A stretch of 64,000 nt of DNA from Cryptomeria japonica (taxonomy: Eukaryota > Streptophyta > Pinopsida > Cupressales > Cupressaceae). Below the pieces are notes generated by a model. The model was not told the origin of the DNA, did not search any database, and saw only the letters and a list, made by a program, of their open reading frames with translations. The position numbers were made by a program, and so were the translations under genes. The stretch covers positions 112,809,783 through 112,873,782 of the forward strand of contig NC_081406.1 in NCBI RefSeq assembly GCF_030272615.1. Reading direction: 5' to 3'. Below are positions 22,440-33,259 of this stretch, in pieces; the first letter of the stretch is position 1, and each line of letters starts with the position of its first letter.

Positions 22440-24722
22440 TCATAGAAGTATGTGAGGAACAAAACCCCATGTGAGGAAATAGTCCCCCCCATATGAGAGA
22501 AGAAGAGAAGTCAAACTGTGATCCTCCCTCAATGAAGAATCTGCACCAATGATAGAAGCTCGATGTATGAAGAAACTGCTCCACGAACATCGAACAACAT
22601 TCCTCCCCTTAGGAAGAAACAAAACCAAAGGTGTATCCATGAAGTCTCCCCAATCATGAAGGGAAGATGTATGAAGAAAACTCATGATGAAAGGAATCTC
22701 TGAAAACTGCTCAAGTGTCCCCATGTCGATGCTGAAAGATACCCCTTCCAAAGGTGGTAAACTGTGCCACACTGCTGAAAAAGGAACTCCAACATCTAGT
22801 GGAGATGGATGTAGAACAATATCCAAAGACTCATGTGTCTCCTCAAAGAATAAAGAGACCTCCTCCAACTGTTGTACATAAGTATCCACAATCATGTCAA
22901 CCTCGAAAGAATGATCATGTAGAGAATGAACAAGAGGGTCAGAGTGTTCCCTCGCAACAATCGAAGAAGGATCATCTTCATCAAAGAGAAGATGAATGTC
23001 ATCAATGATGTCTCCCAAATCTGTAATGTAGGATTCCACAAACAAACCTGCAATATCTGTCATGTAATCATCCCATGAATCTGAAGCTGGAAGACAATGT
23101 AGATCCTGCTGCACTGAATCACATGAAGGCAAAACTGTCGCACTATCTGCATCATCAGGTGCAATAGGTGATGTGATATCAATATGAGGAGATGAAATAC
23201 AAGACTCAAGAACTGGGTTACATGTGAGAATCCCCATGTTCAAGTGTCCAAAGTTCTCCTCAAAATCTGAATCATCATAATAAGTGTGATCATCATGTGT
23301 AGAATCATCAAGTGTGAAATCATCATCATCAACAAAATCTGAAAAGGAGTATAACCGAGATGCATGATCAACCACCCCAGTTGCAATGATAGCTCTAGTC
23401 TCCATGTCTCTAATGAAAACTGAGTCAGGTGTGAACTCCACAACTCTCTTAGTTGCGCCATGTGTGATTTGATAGATAGAAAGGAGATTGTTTGTCAAAT
23501 GGGGTACACACAACACATCATTGAAGGAGTTATCCCCAATGTCAATAGATCCTTTCCCAATCACATCCATGTATGTATGATTGCCCATCAAAATCTGTGG
23601 CATGGTGCAAGGCTCAAATGTAGAGAACATAGATTGTGAAGATGCCATATGATGAGAAGCCCCTGAATCTAGAAGCCATCTCTCTGAAGTATGATTTGTT
23701 GTAGCACATAGAGCTTTTCCTTTTCTTGTTCCAAAAGAGTGAGTTTTTCCACTTGTAGAAGCCATGAATGCTTGCCCTTTTCCTTTTGAATGTGAGGAAG
23801 TGGAAGTTGATGAATCATCCTTCTTGTAGACTTTAGGCAAATCAATGTTATGCTTTTTGATGATATGTGTGAGCTCATCAATCTTCTTAGTATGGCAACG
23901 ATGTTCCTCATGACCAATCTTTTTACAATAAGCACAAGTAGGTCGCTCCCTCTTTGGTGAATTATCTCTCTTGGAAGAAGATGAATCTCCTTGTTGTGGA
24001 GAAGATGGTGCTTTTTCTTTAGGCTTTGATTGCCATTTCTTCTTGTTTGAGTTGTCCTTTCCTTGATTTCCTTTGTTTCCTTGATTTGCCACTAATGCTT
24101 GAGACTTAGAAGAAGCCTTAAGAATGCCCATGCTTATCAACTTAGTTTGTTCCATCATCAACATTTCATTGAAAGCATCAAATGTAGGCATTTTGTAGCT
24201 TGAACCCATTGTCATCCTATGGGTTTGGAAACTAGAAACAAATGCTGCATATTCTTGTGGAAGCTTGCCTATCAAGTTGAATATCAATTGAGTATCCTTT
24301 TTATCAATGCCACAATCTTTGAGTTGTGCCCTCAACTCATTTGCCTTAGTGACATAATCTTGTATAGTATCAAAGTTCTTGGGATCTAACATGGTGAGAT
24401 CACTATCAATTTGATATCCCCTAATCTCATCAACTTGACCATACAAGTCTTGAAACTTTTGCCAAGCATCCTTGATTAGAGCACATTTCTCAATATGAAA
24501 AATGAGATCCTTTGATACATACTTTCTTAAGGTACCAATTGCCATGATATTTTTAGTGAGCCAATCTAAGTGACCAGCTGGATCAGCCTTAGGATCAGCT
24601 GGAGCAACAATAGTTCCATCAATGTAATGAGTGAGTCCTTTTTCCATAAGTTTACTCCATGCATCAATTTTCCAAGTAGCATAGTTATGTGGAGTTAAGA
24701 GAGGAAACTTAGAAGAACCCAT
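22440..24722 (-). CDS. Gag-protease protein with novel acidic C-terminal extension (760 aa)
   Basis: The open frame can extend upstream, but the first ATG is at 24722 and gives MGSSKFPLLTPHNYATWKI, the usual Copia Gag opening. A UBN2-type Gag core spans about residues 15-190 (GQVDEIRGYQIDSDL, LIFNLIGKLPQEYAAF), then a basic Q/S-rich linker and a CCHC knuckle CAYCKKIGHEEHRC near residue 262. The protease active-site segment WLLDSGASHHM is near 350 and the pre-integrase HLTNNLLSI near 410. After about residue 440 the protein leaves the Copia plan. Instead of integrase and RT there is an Asp/Glu/Ser-rich tail of about 320 residues (DFVDDDDFTLDD and similar clusters) that I do not recognise. No stop or frameshift interrupts the frame. 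The likely role is particle formation and RNA packaging for a non-autonomous element. The tail has no assigned function. Confidence 0.85.
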   Translation of the reverse strand: MGSSKFPLLTPHNYATWKIDAWSKLMEKGLTHYIDGTIVAPADPKADPAGHLDWLTKNIMAIGTLRKYVSKDLIFHIEKCALIKDAWQKFQDLYGQVDEIRGYQIDSDLTMLDPKNFDTIQDYVTKANELRAQLKDCGIDKKDTQLIFNLIGKLPQEYAAFVSSFQTHRMTMGSSYKMPTFDAFNEMLMMEQTKLISMGILKASSKSQALVANQGNKGNQGKDNSNKKKWQSKPKEKAPSSPQQGDSSSSKRDNSPKRERPTCAYCKKIGHEEHRCHTKKIDELTHIIKKHNIDLPKVYKKDDSSTSTSSHSKGKGQAFMASTSGKTHSFGTRKGKALCATTNHTSERWLLDSGASHHMASSQSMFSTFEPCTMPQILMGNHTYMDVIGKGSIDIGDNSFNDVLCVPHLTNNLLSIYQITHGATKRVVEFTPDSVFIRDMETRAIIATGVVDHASRLYSFSDFVDDDDFTLDDSTHDDHTYYDDSDFEENFGHLNMGILTCNPVLESCISSPHIDITSPIAPDDADSATVLPSCDSVQQDLHCLPASDSWDDYMTDIAGLFVESYITDLGDIIDDIHLLFDEDDPSSIVAREHSDPLVHSLHDHSFEVDMIVDTYVQQLEEVSLFFEETHESLDIVLHPSPLDVGVPFSAVWHSLPPLEGVSFSIDMGTLEQFSEIPFIMSFLHTSSLHDWGDFMDTPLVLFLPKGRNVVRCSWSSFFIHRASIIGADSSLREDHSLTSLLLSYGGDYFLTWGFVPHILL

Positions 24723-24782
24723 AGCAGCAAAAAGGAAAGAACACAAGAGCACAAAATCACAAGAGACACCCCCCAAATTCAA

Positions 24783-26404
24783 TCAATCAAAGTACCCCCC
24801 CAAAAGTGATGATTTTAGCACTTTATACTTAGTGCGATTACAATGAGCCACTTGCAAAACAAGGCAAAGTGGGCTTATGATGCAAATTTTACAACTTCCC
24901 AAATGAGATACAAGAGACTTCAATCAATAGTGCAATGAATCTAACTGAGATTCAAGCAAATATACAAGTACCAAGAGAGCCAAAAATGGCCAAGATCTAA
25001 AAGTACAATTTCTACTTACAATGATATCAATCTGATAGCATCATATGAAAGTAGACAAAAAAATATGCACTTTCAAAAAAAACGGCACCTGAAAAGGAGG
25101 TCGGATGACCCCAAACGAAGCCTCTGAAGTTGCAAAAACTGGGATTACTCAGGGATAGTCACCAAAAACTGCATTTTCTGAAAAATCCGTGCATCAAAAT
25201 CAAAAAATTTCTTCACCACTGTGGAGAGCACGAAATTCTGGCCCATTTCAAAAAAAATTGCACCCAAAAAGGAGCAAAAATGAGCAAGTTATGGCCATTT
25301 GAAGTTGAACTGCAAAATCAAAAATGCAAATGAGAGGGGGTCCAAAAATTTTCAAACCCTGCTGATGTCAGCAAAACACTGTGTTAAATTTGACGGCCGT
25401 ATGACTGTCGCAAAAACTTCGCCCTGCTGACTGGACGTCCGTACCGTACGGACAGGTCGCGTGGCAAGCTGGCTGTATATTCCATACTGTACAGAATATT
25501 GCTGACTGGGCAGGCTGATGTGGCGTACGGCTTCCTGCGTGGCACTGTACGAAAGAGATGACTGTATCAGGGTTTTACCCGTAGGCCAGTGGCCGCCTGC
25601 CACATGGCGGGCGCGGTCCTCCGTTCTGGTTGCTGCATGGTGGGGGAGCTGGCCGAGCCGGGAGTGGAAGCTGGCGCTGGAGAGGAGATCCGGGCGGAGG
25701 CGAGGGCCGGTGCTGGGTGAGGGTTTCGGTGCAGAGAGGCAAAGGATGTTGAAGCTGTGGGAGGTGGAGAACCGGGAGCCAAGGCCGCGCGGAGACTGGC
25801 AGTCGCAGAAGCTGAGCGGAGCTGGGAGGAGACCTGCCGGCGTCGGTGCACGACGGTGGTGGGTTGGTGCGGCTGGGAAGCGGTCTGCGGGTACAGTCGA
25901 CCGGGGTCAACACAGACGACGAGGCTTCGGCTGACAGACGGGGCACGGCACGGTACGGGCGCTGGCGAACCTGCAAAAACCTGCGGATCACGGGGGTATG
26001 GGGGTCTACGGACCCCCAAACCAAAACTTTGATTTTTTTTTTTTTGATTCTTTTTCTTTGCTTTTTTTTTAAAATTTTTTTTGATCAAAATTTTTTTCAA
26101 TTTTTTTTCAATTTTTTTTGATTTTTTGATTTTTCAAAACAATTTTCTGAAAAATGAAATTTTTTTTTTTTGAAAAATATATTAAAAAATTCGAAAATCC
26201 GTACGAATAGGGTAAAAATGGAGAAAAAAATTTTCTCACCAAAATAGGCCAACTTTATAACCAAAATTCATGGAAATAGCCTTCCGGACGCAATGGAGAG
26301 GTCGGATCTGGTTTAGGACGCCTCCAAATGATGATGCTCCTCAGATCTGCCTCTTGACGTCGCAATAATGCCTCTTCAAGACGAATCAATGAAGCCCCAA
26401 CCTT
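24783..26404 (-). other. Long 5' leader of the Gag-only element
   Basis: About 1.6 kb lies between primer site and Gag. It holds a GC-rich, CpG-rich block (about 25380-26010) next to a T-rich tract on the plus strand (26031-26180, A-rich in the transcript). Open frames in the GC-rich block, including a minus frame at 25567-26100, have simple R/P/S-rich composition and look incidental. Confidence 0.6.
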
Positions 26405-26416
26405 GCTCTGATACCA
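26405..26416 (-). other. Primer binding site (initiator Met-tRNA type)
   Basis: The minus strand reads TGGTATCAGAGC directly after the 5' LTR, the standard plant Copia primer site complementary to the 3' end of the initiator methionine tRNA. Confidence 0.92.
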
Positions 26417-26892
26417 TGTTGGATTTTGCCAAGATCAAGAGGTCAATGAAATGTACAAGATAGAGACATAATATGGGACAAGAATAAACTGTATTCTCAT
26501 CAATAGAAAATGATCAATAATTGTTACATACAATGTAGATGAGCCTGCTTATATAGGCAAGGCTAGGGATATGTATGAGCACACAAACATGACATGTGGC
26601 TCAATAAGAAACAAGGGTAGGTAGGAAATAGGTGTGGGTAGGTAGGAGAAATAATATAATATTCCACATGAGGTGGATCACCCACCGAAGGTGGAATTAT
26701 CACTCCACAATAAGTGGATATGATAGTGTAATAACAAGATCAACACCATAAGAGGTGGAATTTCTCCTACACACACTATCCCAATGTGACACAAACACCC
26801 AAGTGTCTCATATCCAAACTACTATGAAATGCATTATCCTAAGTAAACTTAAGTGTAATAATATCCATGATGAATAATTATTTACACCAACA
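26417..26892 (-). repeat. 5' LTR of the Gag-only element
   Basis: 476 bp. The TATATAAG box on the minus strand near 26548-26557 is the likely promoter for the element RNA. Confidence 0.93.
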
Positions 26893-26897
26893 AATTT

Positions 26898-27840
26898 GAT
26901 AATAGAAAATTTTCATAAATGTGATATATGTTACTAGCATGACAAATAAATTTTGTCTTTATTATTGAAACTATAAAACTAATTATAATATTAATTGAAT
27001 GTAAATTTAAAAAATAAACTAAGTCAAGTTACATAAGGCAATACAAAAATTGAATCCTAACTTTAAACATAATTTAAAGCTAAGTCAAGTTAAATGCTAA
27101 CCCTTAATGTAATTTAGAACCATAACCAAAATTGTAACTTTAACCCTAACCATAGTTGAATAGTTGAATTCTAATCCTAATTACTTAACAGTGTTATTTA
27201 AACTCTAACACTTAATTTTGAATGCAAATTTTATTAGGATTCAATTTGTTTTATTATTAGGGCTCAATTTGGTTTACTTTAATTTAATTTATCAAGATTT
27301 GCTTTAGTGTTCAATTTAATTTATTGAAAATTTATTTTGATGACTATACATTCTAATTCTAATATTACATTTTTAAAAGAATTTTTTAAAATAATTTATT
27401 AAAAATTAATTATTATACTTATAAATTAATAAGTGTTTCTTTATTTAATTTTTTTTACTTGCATTGTGGATGCTATTAGCTTATATATAATAAATTATAT
27501 ATATATAAAGAAAACCAAAAGATATGGAGGCTTTCATTTTTTATTATTCCACTTCAATAAAATAATTTTATTAAATTAAAAATTGAAAGAATCTCTCGGC
27601 TTTCTTTATAAATTTTTATAACACTAATTGAATGTTAATTTTAAAAATGGATTCTCTATAATACTAACTTAAAAAATACAAAGATTACCAAATATATTAA
27701 TTATAATTATAGTTCAACAATAAATAATATATTATCTAGCATTATTGATATTTTATTGAACAATAAAAAAAAAATATTTTTTAATATTTAACTAAATTAC
27801 ACATATTTGCAAATATTATTGCTTTTGATATTGAAAGCAG
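26898..27840. other. AT-rich intergenic DNA
   Basis: No coding signal. Contains scattered AACCCTAA and CCTAATC words (27100-27200), too degenerate to be a telomere array. Probably part of the same AT-rich repeat landscape as 11.2-13 kb. Confidence 0.5.
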
Positions 27841-27849
27841 CCAAAAGTA

Positions 27850-29460
27850 GGGGGCTGACCTAGGTACAGGCACAGTAACAATGGACGAAATACAACATCG
27901 GCACAACCTCCTAAACTTTTCCTCTATCAAAAAATTTAAACAAACTAACCATATTAACAAATTTTAACAGAGTCATAATAAAAAGTAAGATATAGCATGC
28001 AAGGCTAAAGATAACCGAGTCAGAGATGAACCAACAAAGATTATAACTATGTTCATAACTCAAAACACTAAGGCCACAAAGGCTATCCAAAAAACCAAAA
28101 AACCACCAAGTAGTAAACATCCTTATTTGTTTTCGCCATGACTGAGCTTGGGTAGGAGCCTCCTAGCCCATTCTTTGGTGAGAAATTTAAAGAGGTCTTT
28201 GTAGTCCTCTTCCTCCCATTTTCCTTTATGGGTGTTCTCCTGCAAAAGACAAAGGGTGGTCACAAAGTTGTACATGAATTTCAGTGCGAACCTGGTGACC
28301 TCTTCAAGCGTTTTTTAGTGATCTCCACTCTGTTGACAATTTCCTACATTTTCTCATTTAGGGCATCCACTTTCGTTTCCATTTCCTATAGCTTGTCATC
28401 TACTTCCTCCTTGATACTGCTAGCTTCCTCCACAATAACCATTTTCTCAATCCTAAGGGTAGGGGATGAAGAATTGGCTCGGGAAATGGGGTCAACAACC
28501 AGATTCATAGAGTTAGGGCTTTCAAGATATGGGTAGCACTTTCAAGATGGGGCGCAGAGGTGGAGTGGGATAGGGCCACTTTGCTAGGGGGTTGGCATCA
28601 TCTCTCACATTCTTAGAATCACCTATATCATGGGATGAGGAGGGGTCCTTCAAGTATTTATCTTTTTTTCAGGGGGTTTGGATGCCAGTCTCACAAAGCG
28701 ATGGGGGGTGTTAGCTTCATCAGTGATCTCCACATCAGAGTCAATTTGCTAAATCTTCACCTTCGTGGGCTCAAAGGGTTTAGAGTCCTCCGAGTGGCAG
28801 ACACGTTTTTTCTCTTTTCTTGTTAAGAGTAGAGACCTACAAAGGGTAGACATTGGAGGGTCCAGGTTCAAGCATAAGAGTAGGGTTTTTTTAGGATTAG
28901 TAGTGGCCATTGGTGGGGACTGAATTTTAGGCACATTTTGAACAGATACAGGGAGGGAAAAGATCCAGGTAGAAATTATACAGGGGAAGGATATGACCTT
29001 GATGGAGAATAGTATAATCCTTTTTTTTTCTTTGCTTCAGTAACATCTTTGACATTAGTAGCCATAGAATGCAGTAAAAAGAATGGAATAGAAATAAGAT
29101 CCCTATTTCTATGATGATTGAGAAATGAGAGATGGTAGTAGTAGAAAACCCCATACCACCCTTCAAGGATAAAATATTTCATGATGATGTAGCACACCTC
29201 ATCCCATGGCGGCAAAAGATCCTCATGATTGAACCCACCAGTCCAGTTCACAAGGTTCTCACCATTGTAGAAGCATTGATTCAGACTAGTAGTCTCCAAG
29301 ATACGACTCTTCTTTTTCCAGTTTTTGCCCTCCATGGAAAGGCTCGTCGCTTATGCTATAACCTCCTCATTCACTTAAATGAAATGCCACCCATAGTGAC
29401 CCTTCTACCAACCCAGGAAGCCAAAAACTGTTTAGATAATCTCTCATCATTGCCCTAACT
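27850..29460 (-). pseudogene. Degenerate repeat-type ORF with coiled-coil C-terminus, family unnamed
   Basis: The minus strand from about 29460 reads through RRVTMGGISFK, GKNWKKKSRIL, NQCFYNGENLV, PPWDEVCYIIMKYFILEG and YHLSFLNHHRNRDLIS in two frames. It then has a heptad-like charged region (METKVDALNEKM, EIVNRVEITKK) and ends FKFLTKEWARRLLPKLS near 28140, with several stops between. The general plan, a globular N-terminal domain plus coiled coil, resembles repetitive ORFs I associate with conifer retroelements. That link is from memory and uncertain. No catalytic domain is visible. Confidence 0.4.
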
Positions 29461-30050
29461 TAAAAAGTATAAAAATTACCAAATAAATTCATTATAATTG
29501 AATAATTTTTGATGTATTGTGACTAAAGTTTTAATTATATTTAAGCTTAATGTTTAAATGATATAGTGTATGTGTCCCTATTCCTTCAAATAACATTATC
29601 CTTAGATCATCTCTCAAACCATAAAGAAGTGGATTTTTATTATATATTAACAAGCATATTTTGCACACACATCATTGTAATTAATACAATAAAATAGGTT
29701 CCATTAATTTTTGCAAGAAATTGGTATTACAAAGTATCAATACCCTCCTAAGTTACAATTGTGCAATACCATCTGGAGATAAACATCCGTGTGAAGATTT
29801 GATGTCTACAACATAATATTTCTTAAAATAAAATAAACTAGAATTTATGAAATGAAAGGTTATCAACAATTTCATCTATAACTATTATTCATACTATTCA
29901 TTGTTTACATAGATTTATAAAATTAATAGCTTTCCTAAGCCTCTCATTTATTTACTACATTTATATGTACTAGTTTGATCGAAATCTTCCATAATTATCT
30001 TCTATTTTCTAATTGTTTGCAAAACAACATATTCAATTACTATTACAAAT
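29461..30050. other. AT-rich intergenic DNA, nothing recognised
   Basis: No open frame of interest and no repeat structure seen beyond base composition. Confidence 0.5.
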
Positions 30051-30054
30051 CTAC

Positions 30055-30090
30055 ATGGCAAGTACTCGCCACTACGTGGCACTTGTTCAT
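30055..30090. repeat. Palindromic repeat core, copy C
   Basis: Reads GGCAAGTACTCGCCAC, TAC, GTGGCACTTG. The inner GCCAC/GTGGC arms pair perfectly here, whereas copy A has CCAC/GTGG. Shared with copies at 12966 and 21345. Confidence 0.6.
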
Positions 30091-30249
30091 ATATATAAGA
30101 AAATATCAATTTTTATTCAACTATAGATCTCTTTTCTTCTTTTGTTCACACAAGGAATAAAAATTTATTAATCACAGAAAAAAAAAATGAAACAAAAATG
30201 GTCAACAACTCAACAAAGAACAACCAATTGATTAGCCTAATGTTCCACA

Positions 30250-30790
30250 ACTAATTGATCAAAAAAAGGAAATAAATCCAAAGGAAAATCTCCTCTATCC
30301 GCAACATCCCAACCCTGAAATCATTTAGATGCCCATTTGGCCAAACAAGTTGCAACTGAATTCCATTCTCAAGGAATGTGAGAAAATGCAACAAAGTGAA
30401 AAGAGTTACTTAGGCTAAGAATCTTCCAAATAACTACAACTAAATGCCACTTACTAGCATCCAATTTTTGCTCATTCAACATATTCACCAACATTTCTGA
30501 ATTAGATTCACAAATAATTTGTGTCCATCCAAGAGAACATCCTCTCTCCATAGCATGCGAAATGGCAAGAGCCTCCATGAAGTTATTTATTTGAAACTCT
30601 TTATATATGAAAAAGAAAACCCGAGATTTAATAATGCTATATCTACCAATACTTCCAACACCAGCATGCACAAGATTCCCCCTAGAATATTTTCAATATT
30701 TATTTTCATAACTCCTTAAGGAGGACAAAGACATAATCCCACATGATTAATCTTTTGATTTGGTTGTCTACATTCACACCAGTAGACATA
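30250..30790 (-). pseudogene. LINE RNase H domain fragment
   Basis: The minus strand reads SRGNLVHAGVGSIGRYS, then FMEALAISHAMERGCSLGW, IICESNSEMLVNMLN and AFSHIPREWNSVATCLAKWA. This is the RVT_3-type RNase H found at the C-terminus of plant LINE ORF2: the G-N-G-AG-G core, the E in MEAL, the ESNSE position (D in active enzymes) and N-VA--LAKWA. Stops and a frame change at the N-terminus make it non-functional. It belongs with the LINE C-terminal piece at 32280-32580. Confidence 0.75.
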
Positions 30791-30819
30791 ACAATCCATT
30801 GAGCAAAGAAACTGATGTA

Positions 30820-32250
30820 GAGCACTGGCATAGGTATAGGATAGATTACCCTAATCCAAGAACACACCAAGGACCCTAGAAATCACATTACACTACAAGG
30901 GGTCAAGGAATATCAGTTTGAAAAGTCCCACATCCCTTTCTTCTAAAAATAATTCCTCACAAGGTCTCTTTCATTGAGCATCTCGTAATGTCTTCAAGAG
31001 GCTCCTAAGGGTCCTATGGCCAACAATGGTTTGGCCTCTTTCCCAATGCAAAAATAGCTATTCAAGGTTTGGTTTGAATTCCCTTAGGCCAGAGAGACCC
31101 CCTTCAATCATTAATTTAGGTTCTCTCTACTGGTTTGGGGTAACTGCTGCACAAAGGCCTACTAATCTTAGTAGCCCTGCCAGATGGGTTTTCCACACTT
31201 AACTCCTTATTTGTCCAAAAGACCTAGACAAAAAATCCTAGATTTGGATACCCTTTTGAGAGTTACAAAACATATCCTAAGGGCTTTGACCGGTTGGGAA
31301 CACAAGAATCCGAACCCTATTTTGGTTAGGAGACCTAATAGCCCCAATTAGGCCTATTTTACATAGGAGTGTATAGACACAGACCTTAACTCACCAAAAA
31401 AACTCAAAGAAAATTATTAGGACATGGAAAATTCATGAATTCCTAAGTCCTAGGCCATGATCAGGCCTTTAACCCCTGGTGTGAGACTTGTTTGCTTGTA
31501 CATGCACAGTGGCCACATGGAGTTTCCCACCTTAATGCATCAAACCCTCGACTCCAACTGGTCCTAACCTGAAAAAAGCCTTCAAAATAATAAAATAAAT
31601 TGGCCATACTTGCATCCCCTCCAAATCCATGAGCCACTAATGAAGGATCGGCAAGATGAGGCCATTTCTTTGTAAAACCCTAGGTAAAACTGTCAAACCT
31701 AGACCACTTCCAGAAAATTGCAGGTTTCTTCCTTGCCTTGGTGAATTAGGACCTTAGAATTCATGCATATGAAAGGTTATTGGCCACTCTAACACATCCC
31801 AGTGGTTTCCTAATTTCAAAATGTTCGTGCAGTACGGTACACCGTGCAAAATAACAAAATTGCAGGAAATTCTCATAATTGTATTACTTCGATGATGCCA
31901 AATGTTTACAAAGTCATCCTCTCCCCCCAATGATGATTGGGAATGAAATTTTATACCTTCCTCAATGTTTATCGACCACCTTTTGAACTAAGGTGACCAT
32001 TGGAAGGAAGCTGCTATTTGCAACCAAAAGTTGTCAAGAAAAGTTGTCATGTTGAGCAACTTTTGACACATGTTAAATACGCCTACCTAGAGATGTTTCA
32101 ACATGTCCTTAACCTTCCTAAGATATCTATAACACATAAAAACCTATAAAATAATCAAATAAATACCCCTAGGCCCATATGCCCATGGTGGCTTATCAAT
32201 TTGCCAAATCCATGTCATTGGGTGACAAGGTGGGGTTTATTACAAAAATC
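30820..32250. mobile_element. About 1.4-kb insert separating two pieces of one LINE, class unresolved
   Basis: Sequence between the LINE zf-RVT end (32280) and its RNase H (30790) has no coding content. It might be a solo LTR (a TGATGTAGAGC start and TTTATTACA end are possible), but no clear target duplication was found, so the boundaries are approximate. Confidence 0.3.
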
Positions 32251-32279
32251 AAACAAACAAGACTACCCTATTACATAGA

Positions 32280-32580
32280 TTGAAAGGTCACATTCCCATG
32301 CGTGACCTTTAGCCTTTATTGCTCTTATAATCTTATTCATGAGGTGCTCCCACACTAGAACCTCAACCTTGTAGAAATACCCACATCACTAGGATCCACT
32401 ACACTAGAAAGATCATGCTTAGCTAAAATAGTCTCTGGAAGTGTTCAAACAATTTTCCACCATAATTGTTGGACAACCAAGGTCACATCATGAAAGATCC
32501 TATGATTCCTTTCCTACCAAAGATGCCACAAAATGAAAGTGGGCTTGATAGTGCAGGCTATCTAAAGAAAAAAGTTTTGA
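32280..32580 (-). pseudogene. LINE ORF2 C-terminal (zf-RVT region) fragment
   Basis: The minus strand reads IKPTFILWHLW, ERNHRIFHD, then LVVQQLWWKIV. LW--WKERN-RIF is the conserved end of plant LINE ORF2 before RNase H. Stops are present. Order and strand fit with the RNase H fragment at 30250-30790. Confidence 0.6.
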
Positions 32581-32589
32581 ATTCAAGTA

Positions 32590-33255
32590 GTTGCAAGAAG
32601 TAGAAACATAAGCTTATGTATAACTAGTCCTATTACTAAGCGGGATTATGACTCAGGTAGTCATGATGTTGATTCAATGGTTTGGTTGATCAAGTTACTT
32701 ATGCATTTGTGATTGATGCAAAATTTACGTAGGTAGAATTTCCCATAATCTTTGAAACGTTTGAGAATTGAGTGTGACATTCTAACAAGCAAACCATTTG
32801 GAGGAAGACAAATTCCAGTAAAATCCTACATTGTCCTCTCTGTTTTAAGTCTAAAAGTGATAAGAGGCAAATACTTATATATTTATATCTATAATCAATT
32901 CTAATTCATAACTTTGAATAGAAACCAATGCTAACACATAATAGGGGAAATTAAGTGCATCTATTCAGAAAGAAAAATATACAAGCTGAATTTAACCACA
33001 CATTGCCAAAAAAGAGGTTTGATATAATTTTTTGTCACAATTTTATGAGACTATCAAACATTCATGCTTGAGGTCTAAAAAATTTTAAACATTCAATTGC
33101 AATTCTCTACTTAAAATTTTACAGAATAAGCCAAACTAATGAAAAGCTTTAAAAATATATTGGTTGGAATCATAGTTCTCAGAAATAGCCCATCCATTTT
33201 TGCTTAATAACCATGAACATTTCAAGCTACGAAGACAATTGAACAAAGAACAATG
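32590..33255. other. Intergenic DNA, nothing recognised
   Basis: No similarity seen. Possibly the degraded N-terminal region of the helicase element that follows, but no HUH replication-initiator motif is visible. Confidence 0.4.
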
Positions 33256-33259
33256 ATCA

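Larger units (their letters stand above)
21760..26892 (-). mobile_element. Young non-autonomous Copia-type LTR retrotransposon (Gag-protease only)
   Basis: LTRs at 21760-22239 and 26417-26892 begin TGTTGG and end CCAACA. By eye they differ only by one 4-bp duplication. A perfect 5-bp target duplication AATTT flanks the element (21755-21759 and 26893-26897). The primer binding site and polypurine tract are in the expected places for minus-strand orientation. The only long ORF encodes Gag plus a protease-like segment and an acidic tail. Integrase, RT and RNase H are absent. Near-identical LTRs and an intact ORF point to recent transposition with enzymes supplied in trans. Confidence 0.93.

Noticed and set aside
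25567-26100. 177-codon minus-strand ORF in the GC-rich leader, and overlapping plus-strand ORFs
   Set aside because: Simple Arg/Pro/Ser-rich composition, open in several frames at once because of high GC. It lies in an untranslated leader and shows no domain.
27100-27200. Interstitial telomere array (AACCCTAA-like words)
   Set aside because: Words are isolated and degenerate, without tandem periodicity.
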